NCBI GenBank assembly: GCA_026874595.1
Contig: CM049320.1
Location: 9,613,464-9,677,463, forward strand
DNA: 64,000 nt
Source: Sipunculus nudus
Taxonomy: Eukaryota > Annelida > Sipuncula > Golfingiida > Sipunculidae
Direction: 5' to 3'
The notes under the pieces are model-generated. The model did not search any database and was not told the DNA's origin. It was given only the letters and a program-made list of their open reading frames with translations. Shown here piece by piece: positions 22,641 through 39,079 of the stretch; the first letter of the stretch is position 1, and every line of letters starts with the position of its first letter. The position numbers and the translations under genes are program-made.

Positions 22641-23880
22641 ATTAGATAATTAATTGATTAATATAGTGGTAGCACTCAACCATTATCACAAATCACCTCT
22701 GTGCAAGAAACAGGATAGCTGGTCTGAAATGACAAGGACAATGCAAAGTGTGTCCTAAAGGGTTATTTTTTTAATGTTTCAATAAATCTTGAGAAATTAG
22801 ACATAATCTGGTGAAAAGGTTTTCATAAAACCAGCTGCCAGTAAATAGGCATATGTATCTGCTCAGCCCATTGTAAACTTATCCAAAAACCTGGTAAAAT
22901 GCAAGAATGCGTCGTATGTTAGATATTTTTTATATTATCGGGCCTGAGGCTCCAACAATTTTTTTACACCAGTACCACCAACACATCTGTAATACTTGGG
23001 TGTTAGTGTTTAATGATAATTAATGAATTGATTAAATAAGAAAAAAATCACCTCAAGTATAAGCATATCTCCATTCTAGTGGAGATCATGTGAACCGTAT
23101 AATTAGAAGTTACTTCCCTATCATGTTGCCTGGTATGAGGTACCTGGTTGGGACATTTGTTCTAATAAGCATTGCTGAATTGTGACTCAACCTGATGATA
23201 TGTGATATACTTTTTTTCTCTGCAGTACGTGTAAATTGTTACATATTAATATATAAACAACATATATATTTTTAGATTGATTTGTTAAACAGAAATTTGT
23301 TAAGCCATTACCCCCCCCCCCAAAATGTTAATAGCGAGGTTTTATTAATAAAAGAATAGTCACATGTTCAAGATGATTTATTTAAGAAAGGTAAATGGGA
23401 AGGCATTACTATTGTAATTGTATTTGGCAGTTTTTTTCTGAAAAAGGTTTTTGTTTAAAAAAAAGCAAAATAATCTGCATACTTTTGTTCTGTATACTTT
23501 TGCACAGTCTTAAACTCACCGGTGGCTAGAAGACTGACACAAACTTTAGTTAAAGTGGCCTTACAATAACAGAAATTCACACCAATCATGGCCAAAATTA
23601 CAATCCGTTTTATTTATTGCACGTTATATATTTTTTTAGAATCCGAAAGTACACCTAAAAAAGGTTATTTACCACAGTGAACCATGTGTTTGTTTATATT
23701 TTGTGCTGGCATTGAAATTTGCTTTACTTAACTGTCAATTATTAGGAGTCTCATCTGGTACTCTTCCTAGAGTAAAACATAGCCACATCTCGTACCTAGT
23801 GTTTGCACTAGGGCCTAGTGCCCAGATTCAGAGTAACAAACTGCCTTCACAATTATGGCATAACAGTTCAGTTTTGTGCC
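22641..23880. other. No gene seen
   Basis: AT-rich sequence with a C run at about 23,311. No coding or RNA signal is recognised. Confidence 0.5.
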
Positions 23881-24620
23881 CTGTCTGACTGTCTGGGTGT
23901 TCAAAACCATGTCTATGTCATGTTATGTGCCCATCTTACGTTCAAAGTGATAAAATCATGTTTTTCTTCTTAGCTCACAGAATATTGGTTACCATAACTT
24001 TGTTTCAGGTTTCAAAGAAGATTTATCAAGAAATTCCTTGGAAGCTGGGTTAGAAGATTATTGGCGTACCACATACTATATGTGCCCATCTGACAATCAC
24101 GGTGCTGAAATCATATTTGTTTGTCTTTTCCCAATAACCCGCAGAATATAGATGACGGTGACATAATTTCAGCTTTCCAAGGACATTTAGAATGTTACTT
24201 TAAAGACTCTAGGGCTAAGATTTGGCCTGTCTGTCTGGAAGTTAAAATCATATTTTTATCCATACCTTTTAAAATATAGGTAGCATCACCTAATTTAAAG
24301 TTTCCAATGACAGGGTTTTTCACTTCCTAATGTCACATTAGAATAATCTAGGCCTAATGGATACATTTTTTACCCTGCCTGAAAAATCAGGTTTGATCTG
24401 TTAATAGCTCGCAAAATATGGGTTATTATGACCAAGGAGATTTGCCTATGACCTCTCCGGATGTACTATTAGAAGCACTAGGTCCAACTGTTACAATTTG
24501 TCCCCTTGTAAAGTCGGCTGGGCAGACGGAAAATGGACAAAGGGTAATCACTATAGCTCAGATGAATAACTCAGTTAACCTAAAACTCAAACAAGGGTTA
24601 TACTGACTAGAAAATGGTTA
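23880..24620. repeat. Diverged tandem repeat, units near 190 bp
   Basis: Three or four degenerate units carry the phrases AAATCATGTTT or AAATCATATTT, then (A/G)CAGAATAT or GCAAAATATGG, then AAGGAGATTTGCC or CAAGGACATTTAGAATG, then GTCTGTCTGG. The last unit (24,430-24,600) resembles the 1,118-1,290 patch in copy A, including the ACTATAGCTCAGATGAA tail. This is a family repeat, not a gene. Confidence 0.55.
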
Positions 24621-25680
24621 TGAATGACATAGTCTTCATCACATAAACCAAACATTCCAGCTACATTTGTAGATACAATATCTTTTCTTATCAGCTAGAT
24701 TTGCTTCTACCATTGTTAAACAGATGGATAACAATGTTACAATGTTATCAACTGCAAAACTATAGGTTGGGAATTTAGGCTCCTGCTCAGACCACTAAAT
24801 ATTGTATTTCAACTGACTTAAGAATTATACTGTAAAGTAACAGAATAAAAGATTAAAAGGTTAATTAGATTTCTCGTTATCTTTAAATGGACCACACTAC
24901 ATTCCATGCTCATGCTTATCACCGGTCCTTATAAAAATGTATTATTTATCTAATCACATAAAATGTTGGGGGGTGAAATTGGACATCACTGATAATCAGA
25001 AGTGAAATATTTCTGATGGTATGACTGAAGATTCTTGATATTTCCAAGAGTGCCCAGCTTGCACATTAAATTTTGTTATTCCTAAATCTTGTAAATCCTG
25101 TATCTAATGAGGGTTTGGCATCAACGGTAAACCGGCAAGTAAGTTTGAAAAACTGGTGGTATAAAAACCAAAAGTGGGATCCCACATGCCCGACTGGACA
25201 AATTGTTACAACAAAAACCTTTACACAAAGGCTTTACTGGATCTTGACTAATCTTAACTTAACCACTTTCTTTTTCAGGAGAAGTAAAGTCTATTATAAT
25301 TCCTCTAGTTTAAATTACCTGCATGTTTTTATATGTGCAAATGCTAAAGAGAAAGATTATTCACAAACAAACATTTGAATATGTATATTGTTGCAAAATA
25401 ATCATGTGAATAATTTTATTTTGTTTTTGTAGTCATGATCACTGATTCTTTTTAGGACAAGTATAAATTCATGAAGGGCAAATAAAAGCTAGTAGTTACT
25501 TGCCCTGCTTGGCAAGTACTTTCAAAAGTAAACGTCAAGTCTTGCTGGTACTATTTTTTTGTAAATATTGGCAACACAGTTGTCACTGTTTAAAAGAAAC
25601 CGTTAGTTTGATGCCAAGACGTTAGGAATAAGCAGCTACTGCTTCTAGATTATCCAAATCTATTGAGGGAGGGGTCCTAA
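24621..25680. other. No gene recognised
   Basis: An ATG-less 101-codon frame at 25,073-25,378 is the longest. It matches nothing I know and has no support from context. Confidence 0.5.
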
Positions 25681-25684
25681 AATC

Positions 25685-25820
25685 CCCTCTATCCATCTAT
25701 CTATCTATTCAATATTGTCCAATCCCATCAATCCCCCAAATATCTATCTATCTCTCTATCGGTCTCTCTGTCATTCTGTCTGTCTGTCTGTCTATCTATT
25801 TATCTATCTATCTATCTAAA
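25685..25820. repeat. (TCTA)n/(TCTG)n microsatellite
   Basis: Interrupted tetranucleotide tracts of TCTA and TCTG, with a short unique insert between them. Confidence 0.9.
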
Positions 25821-26039
25821 AGGTAGAGTTACCCTCCGGTGTAAATTGCTCTAAAGCTTTCAAACAAGGCCAGAGCGATATAACACTGAAGAAAAACAAC
25901 ACTGTAAATTCACTACAGACCGTTTCACGGGATGCGACCCGATCATCAGGTGAATGTTGTTGGAATGAGGCTTACGGCGTGGTTTGAAAAGCCGAGACTT
26001 TACGACTTTACGAGATTATGCTTTGTGCGTCGCAGGGAG

Positions 26040-26935
26040 AGTAAGAGAATGACTGACACTGATCCTATTGTCATCGGAGACAAAATAGAGAGCTTGTAAA
26101 TGATATATTTGTCTTTTAGGGTCCAGATGTGTTTAGACAGCTAAGTGTTTTAAGCATCGATCCGTCACGAAAGGATTGTTTATGGTTGTTGTATCTGGTC
26201 TTAAAATCACCTTCGGTACACCATATGTAGTATTTCTCCTCATTGTCTGTGCTAACTGTTGCCTTATAGACAATCCATCTCAGCTGACATTGACCATTCA
26301 TAGGACATTCATCTTATTATGGCAGTTACATTGTTTTACAGGTACATTTACAGCTTTCTTGGTATTTAGGACCTTCATATTATGTTTGCAAATTATGTTA
26401 GTCATGTTGGGTAAACAGCTATAGCTAATTTTCATATTGTTCCTGTTGAATGGCTCATGGTACCTGTGATGTTTTGGGAAGTGTTTTTCAACTAGTTTCA
26501 TGAATTGTCAGCCAATGTTGGTTTTTACGTGATGGCTGTAGGGGGGATTGAACCAATATCATTTTCTTTTTCCTGTTTCTTTTGCTTTACACTGCGGGTT
26601 CAACATGTTTAAAGCTTTCTGAGGACCCGCTTTTCGCTAAAGCGTTGTCATACATGGGTTTGGTTTTCATGAATAGCTCTTCATTGCAACAGGTGTCAGA
26701 TACACGCTTGCTGATCATCATAGGTATCTGCCTGATAATTGTTGAAGGGTGAATGAATTGTGCGTGGATATATGGCGGATCCTTTTTTGGTTTCTGTAAG
26801 GGCAGAAAATGTCATTTTGGAGGTCAATGTTACGTCTAAGAAATCAGTGCAGGTCAGGTCAATTTTAATGGTTATTTTTAACCAAACATGGGAAAAGAGT
26901 TTGATCATTTTCTTACGGGTGCTGTCCGCTTTAGG
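26040..26935 (-). pseudogene. Penelope-like element: RT end, Cys-rich linker and GIY-YIG endonuclease
   Basis: Reading 26,935 down to 26,040 on the minus strand, the pieces appear in Penelope-like order. First come SGPKADSTRKKMIKLF and DFLDVTLTS (end of the reverse transcriptase). Next are the WFNPPYSHHVKTNIG and KLVEKHFPKHHRYHEPFN linker phrases, then MKISYSCLPNM and the CNCHNK cluster. Last is a GIY-YIG-type nuclease (IVYKATV...KYYIWCTEGDFKTRYNNH). In the nuclease the usual Gly of YIG is Trp, and several frameshifts break the protein. The catalytic RT core (YADD) is absent, because the element is cut at about 26,935 where LINE sequence begins. An intact element would cleave target DNA with the GIY-YIG domain and prime reverse transcription there. 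Family (Neptune/Poseidon-like) is a guess. Confidence 0.85.
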
Positions 26936-27313
26936 TCCAGACATGTTGGGGAAACATGTATGTTGGCGATACTTGTATTTATAACCTTTCTTTGCAATAA
27001 CCATTTCGATCATCTCATATTGATTAAACATCGCACAAAAACCATCCACGTGGCATAAATCTGCCTTGTTTCTGTATGAGAACACCATGTATTGATACAA
27101 CAATATAATATGATTGATCAGACTACTCCGCGGCCCAATATGTATAATCCCTGTGAGTATATTTAATTTTGTACAACTTGGCAGGTCGACCTTTAATGTT
27201 CCTAATTTATTTTTAATTGGTAGATATAATGAAAACGGTACTTTGCATTCACAAAAAAAGGTGGGCAATACTTTCGTTGTATAGAAAACAATAACTACAT
27301 CTACTCGAGTCAA
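26696..27313 (-). other. 205-codon chimeric open frame across the LINE/Penelope junction
   Basis: One uninterrupted frame starts in LINE C-terminal sequence (VPFSLYLPIKNKLGTLKVD) and continues past about 26,940 into Penelope-like RT sequence (SGPKADSTRKKMIKLF, TDFLDVTL). The fusion is a by-product of one element sitting next to the other. I see no evidence of expression, and the frame starts with a non-ATG codon region in a decayed LINE. Confidence 0.75.
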
Positions 27314-28610
27314 AGATTTTCCATCTTTTCAGTACGACATTAACAGGCAATTTATTGTGTAAAAACTATATTGAAAAGCCTGTAACCTCGTATCAATAGT
27401 TGTACCGAAAACAGTTTTGTATACATTTTCCCAGTTAACGTCGGCGTTAACACACTTCTCTATATGACACCTCCCAGTTGGAATTTCCAAATATTTTCAA
27501 TATTATTCTACTACATATGCCTTTGGTGCTAATCTTATCTATAATCACCTTACTATCTTACTTACTACCTTACAAGTGGTATAAATGTATGTTCCGAAGC
27601 TGTAAGTATATCCGACGACTATCTATGTATTTGTAGCCACGCTTTTCTAATTGTATGTTTAAATTTAAGCCAATTGAACACCTTTGACTTGGGTACTTTT
27701 AGATCACTCAACACTTTAAATTTGCCCGGTTATATCAACTAAACCTTTTATATCGTTCAATCCTTTTTCTAAAAAAATCCTCAAAATATATCGATTCCCT
27801 GTTAATTTTTATATACCTGTTATTCCACAAGGATTTTTCTAGAACAATGACCTTATCGAACGGGTCACTCTCGTACAGATCACACCATTCAGATAAACAA
27901 AGTTTATAAAATAAAGGCACCGCTCATTTAATTCTTGCTTTATCCAGTTTGTACCTGGCACATTGAACCCATTTTTTTGTAGGATAGAAACGGGGTATCA
28001 ACTTCCATAATTGTTCTTCCTTTTCAAAGTATTTTTTTTATCCAGAGTATCCGACGTGCCTTCACCATACTGGCCAAAGTCGATAACCCCAATCCCCCAT
28101 TCTCTTTTTTTATTGAATAAGAACCTTGTATTTAATTTTTGGGACGCCGCCATCCCATATAAAATCGGCCACATTATCCTTCACTTTACTGATAAAATTC
28201 TTTGGTGGAATTAACACATTACACACGTGCATAGCTTTTGGTAATATGAGAGATTTCAAAATGGATGTCTTTCCGTATAATGTTAAGTTGCGAATCTTCC
28301 ACATTCTTAGGCTTGACCTGATAGTATCAATTATCTTATCAACATTTCTTATATTACTTTGTTCTTTGTTTTAAGATATATCTTTTCCAAAAATCCTTAT
28401 GTATTCTACGTTGAGATCCTCACATTTATAAGCTAGATCTAGCTTCGGTTGATTCCTAGATTCTCCTATCCACGCTATCTCAGATTTCTAACGATTTAGT
28501 TTAAGCGAAGAATTCTTTCCAAATAGATATAATGCCTTCTCTAATTGTTTTTGAGACCATGGTTTTGACACAAATGTGTGGGATTTCATAAGTAGATCGT
28601 CTGTGATCGA
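26936..28610 (-). pseudogene. L1/Tx1-like LINE: end of RT and C-terminal zinc-knuckle region
   Basis: On the minus strand from about 28,610 downward: LEKALYLFGKNSSLKLNR and KSEIAWIGESRNQPKLD (end of the RT palm). Then RMWKIRNLTLYGKTSILKSL, LPKAMHVCNVLIPPKNF and NVADFIWDGGVPKIK (thumb and connector). Then WIKKYFEKEEQLWKLIP in pieces. Last is a C-terminal zinc-binding phrase (CSYCFLYNESIAHLFCEC, near 27,250). At least six stops or frameshifts break it. The endonuclease and catalytic RT core are missing, as expected for a 5'-truncated copy. Its 3' end runs straight into the Penelope-like sequence in the same frame. Confidence 0.85.
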
Positions 28611-29868
28611 GGGGTAAAAAATCAACGATATTAAACTTTATGAACTTTGATTTCTGTTTCAGCTATAATGATTTTTCAATCCGCAAAGAGTTTTGCTCTA
28701 GCAATGGCTTCACCATGATGTCAGATGTGGATTCACAATAAACTTACATTGTATTGTGTAATTATTTGTTGAGAAAGGGGATGAGCATCCGTATGTCAGG
28801 CAGAAGTAATTAACACAAGTCATATGAAGAGCTGTTGATTCACTTTCTCTAGTTGAGAAATGCATGTATACTTTACAAACAAAGAAGCCACATATCAGAT
28901 TTCATAACACATATGTATTTTATAATCCAGTAGAATACAGAAATGACAGAAAAACAAATCACTTGTGTATAATTTGTATTGATTCTTTTGCAAGAATTTT
29001 CTCTTTTACTGAAAGAATACTTCTTTATATTTAAATTTATTTGTCACTAATGATTTCTCATCATCAATCACAGTCAATTCGGATCATGTGAGAGACACTG
29101 CTTGTCAAACTCCTATCATAGAATCCCAATTGAACTTCATGCAACTTACAAGTAAGCCTCGTTTTCTAAGTTCATTGAGTATAATATTTACATAATGTAT
29201 TATGATATAATGATATAATAAATAAAAAAAAAAATATTTTATACCAGGCTGAATAAACTGTAATTTAAGCACCTCTAAATCCTAAATTACTAGATATATG
29301 TACATTCATCAAAATACTATTGTGCATTCATATTCAATTGAGTGGCCACTATTAGTAACTCAGTATCAACATATAATAATAATTTTATATGGTACACTGT
29401 GCAATGTAAAGAATATGTTTGTAAATATCAAAGTGCACAAATAGTAAACATTAATAGTACTGCATTCCTAATTCCCCACTCCAAAAAAATGCTTAAATTG
29501 AATTAACATATTTGTGTGTATTCAAATCGAGTGGCCCCTATGAAGGAACCAAAATATCTGCCAGTATCCCTAGACATGCAAAGGGTGAATCTGCTACGTT
29601 TCAGAAACAAGTGATTCATGGGTAATGGTGCTCAGCTGAATTTGACAATGATAGTCATTTTGTAAAGTTTCAACAAATGGAAAAGGGCTTAGTTCTGAAG
29701 TTAAATAGTCTGCATGTTAGCATTTGAAAAAGCTCAGAGAAAACTTTGAAACTTTGTCCACAGCCAAATACAAAATATAGATTGCTTAACTGAAATTGTG
29801 ACATGACTCTCAAAACAATAATTAAACCAGCATAAAGAGAAGCAGATTTCTAATTCAACACCTTGATG
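28611..29868. other. No gene seen
   Basis: AT-rich sequence. I looked on the minus strand for the missing 5' part of the Penelope-like RT beyond the LINE and did not find it. Confidence 0.5.
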
Positions 29869-31055
29869 AGGGGTTACTGATGAGTTGAGTATAATCCAGT
29901 TTTATTTAAAGTTGTTACTGTGAGTGTGTAAAATATATCCAAAAAGTCTGCCAAAACGGCAGTTCCTTCAATACAAAAATGTATATTTAAGTTATTCGGA
30001 TGCTTTTGTGTTAAATACTTGCAGTTTCCTGTCAAAAAAGCTCTGACTTTTATGTTCTGGAAAAGAGACACCTCATGCATTGATGTTTATTCAGATATAT
30101 CTGAATATTTACAAAGCTACATAGAGGAATGAAGTATCTATGTGACGATATGGCGAACGAATAGATGCATTGTTTTATACGGCAAAACAGAGGTGTTACT
30201 GACTCATCGCTATCATGAACATACCTAGACAGAAAAATGTTTTTTTTTAAATACCTACCTGTGAAGAAGAATACAGGTTTAGGCATTCAGAGAAGTTGCC
30301 TGAGTTCAGTGATGATTTTTTTTCATATATTATCCTCCATTAACACCAATTTTTCATGACTTGAGACGTTTTAATAAAGGCTGTCATAAATTATTTTATG
30401 GCTACATATGTTTAAACTATACAATTTTTCATCTTATACGAAACAGTATTTGCCCATTTCTCCGAAAGAAACATATTCTTTTTATATTTAAGTTTGAATT
30501 TATTTTCCACAATCAACTAACATCAATTAACATACCATAGAGAAGCCTGAGAAGGTGATTGAATAAAAAAGTTGAAACTCAACAATCACTTAACTTTTCT
30601 TAATATAAGATGGATTATCGAGAGATCATTATGGAAAATATGAAGACACTATGAATTATCATAATGATAAATTATTTCGCCATAGACCGGTATAAAATAT
30701 CATGTGAGGATGAAGGTTACCTTGCTCACTGGCATCATAAAAAAAGTGAAGGTCACCTCCCCATCTAGTCCGTCTGAAAAAAAGGTCCATGTTTGATTCG
30801 ACATCAAAATGCAGGAAAAACGCCCTCGACACAAGCAGTTTTCAAATATTTGTGGATATAATAACATGATTCACAAGTGGTGAACAAGGCTGATACAAAA
30901 CTTTTAAATTGGAACATGAAACGTTGAATTTGAAGAAATTTTAAAACCAAGATTGATTTGGTATTGTTATTTTGATATTTGATATTTGACTGGCACATTG
31001 GTTTTGTAAGTTTAAAAAAAATCAACATCCTGAATCAATTCCTTTTTTTTTTTTA
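29869..31055. repeat. Third, contiguous version of modules M1 and M2
   Basis: 29,870-30,410 matches 2,190-3,440, and 30,410-31,090 matches 11,205-11,870, with no break between them. Copies A and B have about 7.7 kb of other sequence at that joint. It includes a frameshifted version of the candidate exon at 30,095-30,215 and ends in an acceptor-like T tract plus ACAG at about 31,058. This arrangement looks like the ancestral one: two exons of one gene separated by a roughly 0.85-kb intron. Confidence 0.65.
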
Positions 31056-31470
31056 CAGTCCCCGCTCTTGGTCACCGAGCGGCCAGAGCAGTACTGCAGT
31101 TTGGAATTGGAAAAATGCCTTTCCTCATTACATTTCTTTCAGAATGTGTCTACGGCATTCTCTATTTCAAAACACATATTAGGCCTGCTGGGAACGGAAA
31201 TGACTACAACCATCAATACGTACAAAATGCAGGGTGTAATCCAAAGTCTACCACAGTCTGTATTGGCATCTGTTTCATTGGACCACTTCTTGATGCTCTC
31301 AGGGAACACATGGCCCGAGCGGAAATATTTGTTTTTACCTTCTTTTTGCGCTGCAATTAAGCTTTTACATAGTTTACAATTTATGGCCAAATCCTTTCCA
31401 CAACTAATAGTTACCGTCTATAAAATGAGGCATTTACTTATGTGGTTAAGAAGAAATGAGCTCATCTAAG
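31056..31470 (+). pseudogene. Cytochrome P450-like pseudogene exon
   Basis: After an acceptor-like ...TTTTTTTTTTACAG the frame reads PALGHRAARAVLQFGIGK, then MPFLITFLSEC, where P450s carry the K-helix E-x-x-R; here the Arg is Tyr. PKSTTVCI follows, where P450s have a PKGT-type phrase. Then FIGPLLDALREHMARAEIF lines up with the haem-binding loop and L helix (F-x-x-G-x-R-x-C-x-G-E-x-M-A-R). The haem-ligand Cys is Ala and both loop glycines are lost. The usual 50-60 residues between the PKGT phrase and the haem loop are missing. The downstream part (HSLQFMAKSFPQL) is in another frame. P450s are membrane-bound monooxygenases. This copy lacks the residues needed for haem binding, so it is dead if the assignment is right. 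Confidence 0.5.
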
Positions 31471-35920
<4,450 letters not shown>

Positions 35921-36804
35921 ACGGAAAACAATATAATCATAAACATGGACATTTTCAAGATCAGTAGATTCAGGATTAATCTGTTCATATGTATAAAGTG
36001 ATTGTGATAACTTTAAAATGAGGAGAAACTGTACATCATCAATTCTCATTTAGAATTGTCGGGTACAAAAAGTCAAACCGGTCATGAGCAGCACGATGAG
36101 GGGTGGTCAGTATTTCACTGTAAGGGGAACAACAGAATATCACGTACGGTGCCATTAGAAACGACGAGCTATTTCCGATTGTATTCCCCAGTTGTATTCA
36201 TCGGATGGACGTTCATGGTTTATGGCTGCTCTTCCGGTACTCCTTTGGCGGTGCCGCAAAGGATCATCTTACTGCTGGTGCGGTTAAATAAGAAACGTAA
36301 AATAAATAAAACCGATCCATCATTGGAACCCCACCTCGCATGTGGCGCCTCCTGGTGGCCGATGTTCTCAGTTTGGACTGTTTCGTGATACGTACGTGTC
36401 GCAGTTGCCATACTGTCGGAAAGAGATTATAGTATAATTAGCAGAGTGGTTGCGTAAGAAAGCCCTTTCCTTTTGTGTGCACGATCACGTGACAATTTGC
36501 AACTGTTCTGTACCTCAGGGAGTGGAGGGCGGGAAATGATGGTTCCAAGTACCTTATCTGAGCTAATCCGTCCTCACCCTTCTCGAGAAATCAAACTAAC
36601 ATAAAGATATCTTATTGGGGTAAAAATTGCAATACAGAAAAATAGCTGTCCAGGAAGAGTGTGAACGATACAGTATGACGGTAATCTCACCAAGAATACC
36701 TCTGAAACTATAGCCTTTATTGGATGGCTGCTCTGTGAGCTTGGAGGGTTCAAACTAACGCCAAATAGATGTGCTTTATTACTAGGCTTTAAACCATAAA
36801 CTAA
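35921..36804. repeat. 0.88-kb repeated unit, copy 1 of 3
   Basis: It opens with GGAAAACAATATAATCATAA and contains AGTCAAACCGGTCATGAG. A GTGCCATTAGAAACGACGAG phrase and a TCGAGAAATCAAACTAACAT phrase follow, and it ends near AGCTTGGAGGGTTCAAA. On the plus strand all three copies read roughly PLETTSYF followed by YSPDG. On the minus strand the last 260 bp form a shared open frame (36,574-36,834) containing HPIKAIVSEV. The function is unknown; it could be a transposon fragment or an eroded gene cluster. Confidence 0.8.
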
Positions 36805-37680
36805 TGAAAACCATATAATCATAAACATGAACATTTTTAAGACTAGCAGATTAAGAATTCAGCCATTCATAAGTATAAAGGAATTGTAGTTAATTCAAAT
36901 GAGGAGAAACTATACACTTTTAGTTCTCTGTCAGAATTGTCGAGTACAAAAAGACAAACCTGTCTAGATAGCCCCTGGTGGGAAGGTGGCCAGTATATGT
37001 CACTATTAGGGGAAAAATAGAACGTACACGTACAATGCCATTAGAAACGACGAGCTACTTCCTGTTGTATTCCCCGGATGGACGCTCATGGTTTATTGTT
37101 GCTTTTCCTGTATCCTATTGGCGTTGCGGCAAAGGATCACCCGACTGCAGGTGCGATTATATGTGACTGCAAGAGAAATAAAGCAATCCACCATCAAAAT
37201 CCCACCTCTCATGTGGCGCCTCCTGGTGGACGATGATCTCAGGATCGACAATTTCGTGATACGTAGCGCAGGTGCACGACTGTCGGAAGGAGATTATAAT
37301 ATAACAAGAAAGTGGTTGCGCAAGAAAACCCATTCCTTTTTGTGCTTGGTTACGTCACAATTTGCAACTGTTCTGTACCTCAGGGAATGTAGGGCGGTAA
37401 ACTTTATGGTCCAAAGTACCTCAACTGAGCCAATCCATCCTCACTCTGCCCGAGAAATCATAACTAACAGAAAGATATCTGATTGGTAAAACATTGAAAT
37501 ACAGAAAAATAGCTAACCAGAAACAGTGTAAAATGGTGATATGGTGTGACCTCAAGATTACCTCTGAAACAATAGCCTTTATTGGGAGGCTGCAAAGTGG
37601 GTTTGGAGGGTTCAAAGGAAAGTCCAATCTATGTGATTCATAGCTAAGTTTTCCATCATTAACTATAGCCTGTTCCACTA
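36805..37680. repeat. 0.88-kb repeated unit, copy 2 of 3
   Basis: It directly abuts copy 1 (884-bp spacing) with the same internal phrases in the same order. The plus strand carries MPLETTSYFLLYSPDGRSWF. The minus strand carries LPIKAIVSEV (37,421-37,678). Sequence divergence from copy 1 is substantial, and indels break both frames relative to copy 1. Confidence 0.8.
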
Positions 37681-38268
37681 CCCCTGTCCATCTGAATTAT
37701 AGCGATTATCCCTACATAAGACAAACTTGCCAAACAAAATTTAGACCAATTGCATAAAGAGGCAAATGCGTAATATTTGGTACCTTATATTGTTTACTTT
37801 ACAGCCCGGAAGACATGCCTCATATATTTCTGTGGTTCACGGCATCCCTGATAAGTGACCTTTGTTTACCCTCCTTGGATATGGATATAATGTAATGTGA
37901 CGTAACAGTGAAGCGCGTGCACACGGAAAGTCTCACTGTAAACAGAAGTCGGCAGGTCTTGATAATTGGTCCCATGAATGTTGGTGCCTCTTTAGAAGGT
38001 CATGTGTATTATGACGTAATCATCATTCCCTAATATGCCCATTTCACCGATCAGTGGCAAGATGTCGCAAAAGAATAGACTAGTTACACATCCAATGGTT
38101 TTAAATTATCTACAGTGAAATGACATAATGTAGTCTATTATTTCCATAATTGTTAATTACGCATTTACCTCTTACCTGCCCCTAGGACAAACAGTTTTGC
38201 CGTCCATAAACTAGCAAAATATATAATTGCGAATAAGCAGGTGGACAGGGTCGCTGGAACGGACTGAA
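37681..38268. other. Spacer between repeat copies 2 and 3
   Basis: About 590 bp not present between copies 1 and 2. No gene or terminal repeat is seen. Confidence 0.5.
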
Positions 38269-39075
38269 ATGGAAGCCATATAATCATACAAATGTAGATT
38301 TTCAAAATCAGTAATATTAAGCCATTCATAAGTATAATGGAATTGTAATAACTTTAGAATGAAGAAAAACTGTACTTCTTCAGTTCTCTTTCATAATTTT
38401 CGAGTACAATAAGTCAAACCGGTCAAGAGAAGCCCCTGATGGGAAGGTAGTCTGTATGTCATTGTTAGGGGACCAACTAAACGTACACGTACGGTGCCAT
38501 TAGAGACGACCAGCTACTTCCAAATGGATTATCCAGATGGACATTTAGGGTTTATGGTTGCTCTTTCGGTATTCTCTTGGCGATGCGGCAAAGGATCATT
38601 GGACTGGCTGGTGCGATGAAATGCGAAAGTAAGATAAATAAATCCACCCGCCTTCGAAATCCCACCTCGCATGTGTTGCCTCCTAGTGGCCAATGATCTC
38701 AGCATCGACTTTTCCAGATATGTGACTTAGATGCCAGACTGTCGTAGAGGTATTATAATATAACCAGCAGAGTTGATGCACAATAAACTCCATTCCTTTG
38801 TGTGTATGATGACGTGACAATTTGCAACTGTAGGGTGGGAAACTTGATGGTTCCAAGTGCATCGTCTGAGCAAATCCATCCTCACTCTACTCGAGAAATC
38901 AAAACTAATAGAAAGATATTTTATTGGGAAAACATACAGAAAAAATAACTGATCAGGAACAGGGTGAAAAGGTGATACAGTGAGACAGCAATCCCACAAG
39001 AAATATCTACGAAACAATAGCCTATATTAGGAAAGTGCATAGTGAGTTTGGAGAGTTTGAAAGAACTGTGATTCA
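38269..39075. repeat. 0.88-kb repeated unit, copy 3 of 3
   Basis: It shares the same landmarks (AAGTCAAACCGGTCAAGAG; GGTGCCATTAGAGACGAC; GAGAAATCAAAACTAATAG; GAGTTTGGAGAGTTTGAAAG). The minus-strand frame at 38,727-39,017 is shifted but keeps some shared residues. It is somewhat shorter than copies 1 and 2 because of internal deletions. Confidence 0.75.
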
Positions 39076-39079
39076 TAAC

